This document shows, in pieces, positions 60,197 through 64,000 of a stretch of 64,000 bases of DNA; the first letter of the stretch is position 1; each line of letters opens with the position of its first letter. The DNA is from Amycolatopsis iheyensis (lineage in GTDB: Bacteria > Actinomycetota > Actinomycetes > Mycobacteriales > Pseudonocardiaceae), in NCBI RefSeq assembly GCF_024703995.1, contig NZ_JAMXQV010000006.1, positions 124,001 to 188,000 on the forward strand. The letters are read 5' to 3'. A program made the translations under genes and the position numbers. The notes beneath the pieces were generated by a model. That model was not told where the DNA came from. It searched no databases and worked only from the letters and a program-made list of their open reading frames with translations.

Positions 60197-61210
60197 TCAC
60201 GCCCTGCTCAGCAACCTCGCGCAGGCCTTCTCCAGGACGGCTCGGGCCTCGTCGCCTTCGAGACGTCCCGCCCGCTTGAGCGCCGCCGCGATCGTGCGCT
60301 CGTCCCGGTACGCCGTCACCAGCCGGGGGTCCACATAGGACGACCGGCACACCGCCGGGGTGTTGCCGAGCGCCCGCGAGACCTCCTTCATGACCCCCGC
60401 CTCCGCGCGCTTGCCCGCCGCCTTCGACGCGGGCGGCTCCGCCGAGGCGAACGCGGCCGCCGCCAGCACCGTCGCCGTCCAGGTGCGCAGGTCCTTTGCC
60501 GTGCACTCGTCGCCCGCCAGCTCCTTGAACCGCTCGTTGACGTCCGCCGCGTGCACCTCGTGCCACTCGCCGCCGGCCCGGTAGACCAGCAGCCGGTCGC
60601 TGCTCGGGCGGGCCCGCAGCAGCGACTTCACCACCGACGCCAGTGCAGCGTCCCGGATCGCCACCTCGCGGTCGAGACCGCCCTTGGCGACGTAGCTGAA
60701 CCGGCACTCGTCCCCGCGGACCACCGCGTGCGCACGCAAGAGCGTCGCGACGCCGTGGGTGCCGTTCTCCTCCGCGTACTCCTCGCCGCCGGTGCGGAAG
60801 ATGCCCCGGTCGAGCATCCGCAGCGCCGCGGCGAGGACCCGCTTCCGGGTGAGCCCGCGCCCCGCGAGATCGGCTTCGACCGCGGCCCGCCACGACGGCA
60901 GCCGGCGCGCCATGGCCAGGACACGGTCGTGCTTCTCCTCATCGCGGTCGTGGCGCCACTGCTCGTGGTAGAGGTACTGGCGCCGGCCCGCGTCGTCGGT
61001 GCCGACGGCCTGGACGTGCCCGTTGGGGTGCGGGCAGATCCACACCTTCCGCCAGGCCGGCGGGATCACCAGGCCTTCGATCCGCTCGCGCAGCTCCGGG
61101 TCGGTGACCGCCGAGCCGTCGGGCATGGCGTAGGAGAAACCCCGGCCGCGGCGGATGCGCCGGATGCCGGGGCCGCGCAGGTCACTGCGGCGCAGTCGCG
61201 TGCGTCTCAT
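60197..61210 (-). CDS. DNA topoisomerase IB
   Basis: A 337-residue type IB topoisomerase. The N-terminal domain has RGRGFSYAMPDGSAVTDPEL and IPPAWRKVWICPHPNGHVQAVGTDDAGR. The catalytic domain has LRTWTATV (Arg242) and Tyr292 in CRSSYVDPRLV, which forms the transient 3' phosphotyrosine. It relaxes supercoils of either sign without ATP. ATG 61210 fits the start of the family. Bacterial TopIB genes occur sporadically and look horizontally spread. Confidence 0.9.
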   Translation of the reverse strand: MRRTRLRRSDLRGPGIRRIRRGRGFSYAMPDGSAVTDPELRERIEGLVIPPAWRKVWICPHPNGHVQAVGTDDAGRRQYLYHEQWRHDRDEEKHDRVLAMARRLPSWRAAVEADLAGRGLTRKRVLAAALRMLDRGIFRTGGEEYAEENGTHGVATLLRAHAVVRGDECRFSYVAKGGLDREVAIRDAALASVVKSLLRARPSSDRLLVYRAGGEWHEVHAADVNERFKELAGDECTAKDLRTWTATVLAAAAFASAEPPASKAAGKRAEAGVMKEVSRALGNTPAVCRSSYVDPRLVTAYRDERTIAAALKRAGRLEGDEARAVLEKACARLLSRA

Positions 61211-61304
61211 CGCGCTCAGATACCCGCCCCGCGCAACGGGAAACCATGGTTGTCGGGCGGGCGGGTACGCGGAGGGGACAGTCACCCGGAAGGGAGCCGT
61301 CCGC

Positions 61305-61514
61305 ATGACCACCGCCGAGCTGCCCGCGGCCGCCGACCAGGTTCGCGCCCGCGGCCGGCTCGGCGGACACGTCGTCGACCGCCCGCGGACGAGCCATCGG
61401 CTCACGCGGGCCCGCGCCGCAGCGGGCGGACCGCCGGGCCCTGCACCACTTCGCCGTCGACGCCGAACCGCGAGCCGTGACAGGGGCAGTCCCACGTCCT
61501 TTCGGCGTCGTTGA
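61305..61514 (+). CDS. Possible small protein, doubtful
   Basis: ATG 61305 has GGAAGGGAG 8 bases upstream and its first 35 codons end in G or C, so it looks coding (MTTAELPAAADQVRARGRLG and on). After about 61400 the frame runs antisense to the FAD-Rieske gene and becomes Arg-rich and non-coding in style. It may be a gene truncated at its 3' end, or chance. Confidence 0.3.
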   Translation: MTTAELPAAADQVRARGRLGGHVVDRPRTSHRLTRARAAAGGPPGPAPLRRRRRTASRDRGSPTSFRRR

Positions 61515-62904
61515 ACGACACCAGGCAGCCGAGGTGGGTGCAGTGCGCGCCCACGGTGTGCAGCCGGCCGGCCTCGTCGCGGTGGGCGGCGACCAGCTCC
61601 CCGCCGACCCGGACGACGTCGGCGTCGCCCGGTTCGAGGTCGTCGAGCTTCGCCGAGCGCCACAGCGCGACCACGTGGTCGCCGATCAGGTAGCGCGCGA
61701 CCGTGAGGTTGTCCTCGGCCACGCTCAGCACCGAGCGCGCGTCGAAGCGGTTGGGGTCGAACAGGTCCGCGGCCGGGTGCGGCTCGCCGAGGATCCGCGC
61801 GGCGAGGACGTGCCCGGCGCTGGTGCCGCCGGTCATGCCCCACTGGCCGAACCCGGTCGCCACCCAGAGGTTCGCCGTCCCCGGCAGGTACCGGCCCACG
61901 TACGGCAGACCGTCCACTGTGGACAAATCGTGCGCCGACCAGCGGTGGGTGACGCGGTGCAGGGCCGCGTGGGCGTCCGCCCAGTCCGCCAGCCGCCGGT
62001 ACCGGCGTTCGACGTCGACGTGCGCCCCGACGCGGTAGTGCTCACCACCCGCGATCACCATCGGGGTGCCGGCCTCGGTGTAACCGCGGACCGAGTGGTG
62101 CGTGTCGGCGTCGAGGAACATGCCCTCCGGCGGGGCGTTGCCGGCCGCGGGGCCCGCGACGACGAGGTCGCGGACCGGCTCGAGCCGGGCGAAGTACAGG
62201 CCGCGGTCGAGCACGGGGTAGTGGGTCGCGACGACGACTTCGCCGGCCGCGACGTCGCCGCGGGAGGTGCGGACAGTCCGCCCGTTGAGCGCGGTCGCGC
62301 GGGCGCTCTCGACGACCGTGCCGCCCGCCCGTTCGACCGCGTCGGCCAGGCCGAGCAGCCACCGGCGCGGGTGGAAGTGCGCCTGGCCGGTGGTGCGGAC
62401 GGCGCCGAGGGCGGGCACGTCGAGCGTGACGTCGTCGACGAACGACGCCGGTAGGCCCGCGGCCGCGGCGGCGTCCGCCTCGCGCTTCAGGGAGTCCACC
62501 GTGCCTTCCCGCGTCGTGTACACGAAGCTGTCTGCGCGGGTGAAGCCGCAGTCGATCCCGAGCTCCGCCGCCGTGGAGGCGATCCACTCGCCGGCCGCCG
62601 CCTGCGAGTGGGCGTAGGTCCTGGCCGCTTCGGCGCCGTGCCGGGACGTCAGCTCCGCGTACTTCGCGCCGTGCTGCGCGCTGATCTTCGCGGTCGTGTG
62701 GCCGGACACCCCCGCCGCGACGCGTTCGGCCTCCAGCACGACGACCGAGCGGCCGCCGCGGGCGAGCAGCAGGGCGGTGGTGAGGCCCGCGATCCCCGCG
62801 CCGAGCACCACGACGTCGGCGGACTCCGGCACCGGCACCCCGGTGCGATCGGGGGCGGGCGCGGTGTCGACCCAGAGCGAAAGCGGTTCGGGAAGCGCGG
62901 TCAT
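61402..62904 (-). CDS. FAD-dependent oxidoreductase with C-terminal Rieske domain
   Basis: A 500-residue protein. The FAD motif is VVVLGAGIAGLTTALLLARGG and the central part is of the DAO (glycine oxidase-like) group (LPYVGRYLPGTANLWVATGFGQWGMTGG). The last 80 residues are a Rieske domain with CTHLGC and CPCHGSRFG, binding a 2Fe-2S cluster. This fusion is known in actinobacteria, but its substrate is not. The N-terminus starts at ATG 62904 without a clear ribosome-binding site. It diverges from the ATP-grasp gene by 84 bases. Confidence 0.9.
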   Translation of the reverse strand: MTALPEPLSLWVDTAPAPDRTGVPVPESADVVVLGAGIAGLTTALLLARGGRSVVVLEAERVAAGVSGHTTAKISAQHGAKYAELTSRHGAEAARTYAHSQAAAGEWIASTAAELGIDCGFTRADSFVYTTREGTVDSLKREADAAAAAGLPASFVDDVTLDVPALGAVRTTGQAHFHPRRWLLGLADAVERAGGTVVESARATALNGRTVRTSRGDVAAGEVVVATHYPVLDRGLYFARLEPVRDLVVAGPAAGNAPPEGMFLDADTHHSVRGYTEAGTPMVIAGGEHYRVGAHVDVERRYRRLADWADAHAALHRVTHRWSAHDLSTVDGLPYVGRYLPGTANLWVATGFGQWGMTGGTSAGHVLAARILGEPHPAADLFDPNRFDARSVLSVAEDNLTVARYLIGDHVVALWRSAKLDDLEPGDADVVRVGGELVAAHRDEAGRLHTVGAHCTHLGCLVSFNDAERTWDCPCHGSRFGVDGEVVQGPAVRPLRRGPA

Positions 62905-62988
62905 GCGCGCGGAGTGCCCGGTCCCGGCCTGCCGAAACTCGGCCGGATGGACTGTTTTGCCGCAGGTCCGCCGGGTAGGCCCTCGGGC

Positions 62989-64000
62989 ATGAGTGCGAAC
63001 ATTTTCGTGGTTGGCCTGGACGAAGAGAACCAGCGCGTGCTGGATCGCCTGCCCTGGTCGGGGACGTATGAGTTCCACGGCCTGCTCAGCCCCGAAGAGC
63101 TGCAACACGGCGACATCGACTTCGAGGCGCTGCTGAAGACCGCTCAGCACCAGCTCGACGCCTTCGACGGTGACGTCGCCGCGATCGTCACCTACTGGGA
63201 CTTCCCGGCGGCGTCGCTCGTGCCGATCCTGTGCGCCCGGTACGGCCTGCCCAGCCTCTCGCTGGAGGCCGTGCTGAAGTGCGAGCACAAGTACTGGAGC
63301 CGGCTCGAACAACGCGAGGTGATCGACGAGCTGCCGAACTTCGGCATCGTCGACCTCGACGACGAGCACTCCGCCCCGCCCGAGGGGGTCGGCTTCCCGA
63401 TGTGGCTCAAGCCGGTGAAGTCGTTCTCTTCGGAGCTCGCGTTCAAGGCCGAAAACGAGGCCGAGTTCGCCGACGCCGTCGTCGAGATCCGGGCCGGTGT
63501 CGGCCGGGTGGGGGAGCCGTTCGGCTCCGTGCTCGACCAGGTGCGGCTGCCACCGGAGATCGACCGGGTCGGCGGCGCGGCCTGCCTGGCCGAAGAGGCG
63601 CTGCACGGCGTCCAAGCCGCGGTGGAGGGGTACGTCTACCACGGGGAAGTCGTCGTCTACGGCGCCCTCGACTCGGTCAACTACCCCGGCTGCTCGTCTT
63701 TCCTGCGCCACCAGTACCCCTCGCAGCTGGGTGAGGAGCCCGTCCGGCGGATGCGCGAGGTGGCCGAACGCGTGATGCAGCGGATCGGCTACGACAACGG
63801 CACCTTCAGCATCGAGTTCTTCTGCGACCCCGAATCCGGGCAGGTGTGCCTGCTGGAGATCAACCCGCGGCACTCGCAGTCGCACGCCGAGCTGTTCGAG
63901 TTCGTCGACGGGGTCGCCAACCACGAGATCATGGTGCGCCTCGGCCTCGGCCAGGACCCCGGGCGCCGGCCCCGGAAGGGCAAGTACCAGATCGCCGGCA
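62989..64000 (+). CDS. ATP-grasp domain protein, 3' end missing
   Basis: Open to the window edge, giving at least 337 residues. It reads MSANIFVVGLDEENQRVLDR, then a pre-ATP-grasp region, and the ATP-grasp fold with GFPMWLKPVKSFSSELAFK (ATP-binding Lys) and FSIEFFCDPESG...VCLLEINPRHSQSH holding the metal-binding Glu/Asn/Arg. It ligates an amine or carboxylate to another molecule using ATP; relatives include biotin-carboxylase-like enzymes. Substrates are unknown. Upstream codon use is normal. ATG 62989 lacks a strong ribosome-binding site. Confidence 0.85.
   Translation, partial: MSANIFVVGLDEENQRVLDRLPWSGTYEFHGLLSPEELQHGDIDFEALLKTAQHQLDAFDGDVAAIVTYWDFPAASLVPILCARYGLPSLSLEAVLKCEHKYWSRLEQREVIDELPNFGIVDLDDEHSAPPEGVGFPMWLKPVKSFSSELAFKAENEAEFADAVVEIRAGVGRVGEPFGSVLDQVRLPPEIDRVGGAACLAEEALHGVQAAVEGYVYHGEVVVYGALDSVNYPGCSSFLRHQYPSQLGEEPVRRMREVAERVMQRIGYDNGTFSIEFFCDPESGQVCLLEINPRHSQSHAELFEFVDGVANHEIMVRLGLGQDPGRRPRKGKYQIAG

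Overview
The window comes from a high-GC actinomycete with third codon positions almost always G or C and frequent GTG starts. A member of the Pseudonocardiales such as Amycolatopsis is the best guess. This rests on the style of the type VII secretion-associated genes, the permease-ATPase fusion, the kinase with a cellulose-binding tail and the intergenic palindromes. It is an inference, because no rRNA or other marker gene is present. I saw no tRNA, rRNA, CRISPR array, intact insertion sequence or prophage. Both ends cut through genes: a LysE-type exporter on the left and an ATP-grasp protein on the right.

Layout. 1-3.4 kb: a DNA alkylation-repair group with two methylguanine-DNA methyltransferases, a 2OG-Fe(II) oxygenase and a small sigma factor, all on the minus strand. 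3.4-5.7 kb: two exported proteins, a NucA/NucB-like protein with an altered motif and an L,D-transpeptidase, separated by decayed coding sequence. 5.8-12.9 kb: a type VII secretion-associated block. It holds a transglycosylase-EspC fusion, a WXG-like CHAP hydrolase, two YbaB-like proteins, EspG, an AraC regulator and a five-gene overlapping operon with a PPE-like protein. No ESX core machinery lies inside the window. 13.0-17.3 kb: a CopC-type protein, a 165-bp palindrome, then an amino acid permease, an Lrp regulator and a class III aminotransferase that share operator-like boxes.

17.3-23.3 kb: a palindromic repeat, then a P450 / unknown / response-regulator operon, a long hairpin, and an operon for a sedolisin-type protease and a large exported partner. 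23.3-34.3 kb: a FadR-type regulator diverges from a seven-gene operon. That operon carries a Dpp-type ABC transporter, a NanA/DapA-family lyase, a GH42 beta-galactosidase and a secreted sialidase, and looks like a system for harvesting sialylated galactosides. 34.2-39 kb: an EamA transporter and LysR pair, a membrane Ser/Thr kinase with an external CBM2 domain, an HNH protein and an esterase. 39-42.7 kb: HtpG, a nested palindrome cluster and a GH76 mannanase-type enzyme.

42.8-50.3 kb: small accessory genes including an erythromycin-esterase-type protein, a phosphoribosyltransferase, a truncated VOC gene, a FUSC-type exporter behind a 21-codon leader ORF, a flavodoxin-like reductase and a GT4 glycosyltransferase. 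50.5-58.1 kb: a plus-strand run with PhoU-like DUF47 and PiT phosphate transporter, a zinc alcohol dehydrogenase, a CocE-type hydrolase, an NAD-epimerase and an FAD oxidoreductase. 58.2-64 kb: an SRPBCC protein, a YihY pseudogene, a VOC protein, topoisomerase IB, an FAD-Rieske oxidoreductase and an ATP-grasp protein.

Recurrent themes are translational coupling by ATGA/GTGA/TGATG overlaps, convergent genes that overlap or meet at long palindromes, and a strongly over-represented 13-bp palindrome, GTCCACTKTGGAC, scattered inside genes. The best candidates for follow-up are the sialic-acid operon, the kinase-CBM2 fusion, the secreted-hydrolase block, the shared boxes of the Lrp locus and the two kinds of palindrome.
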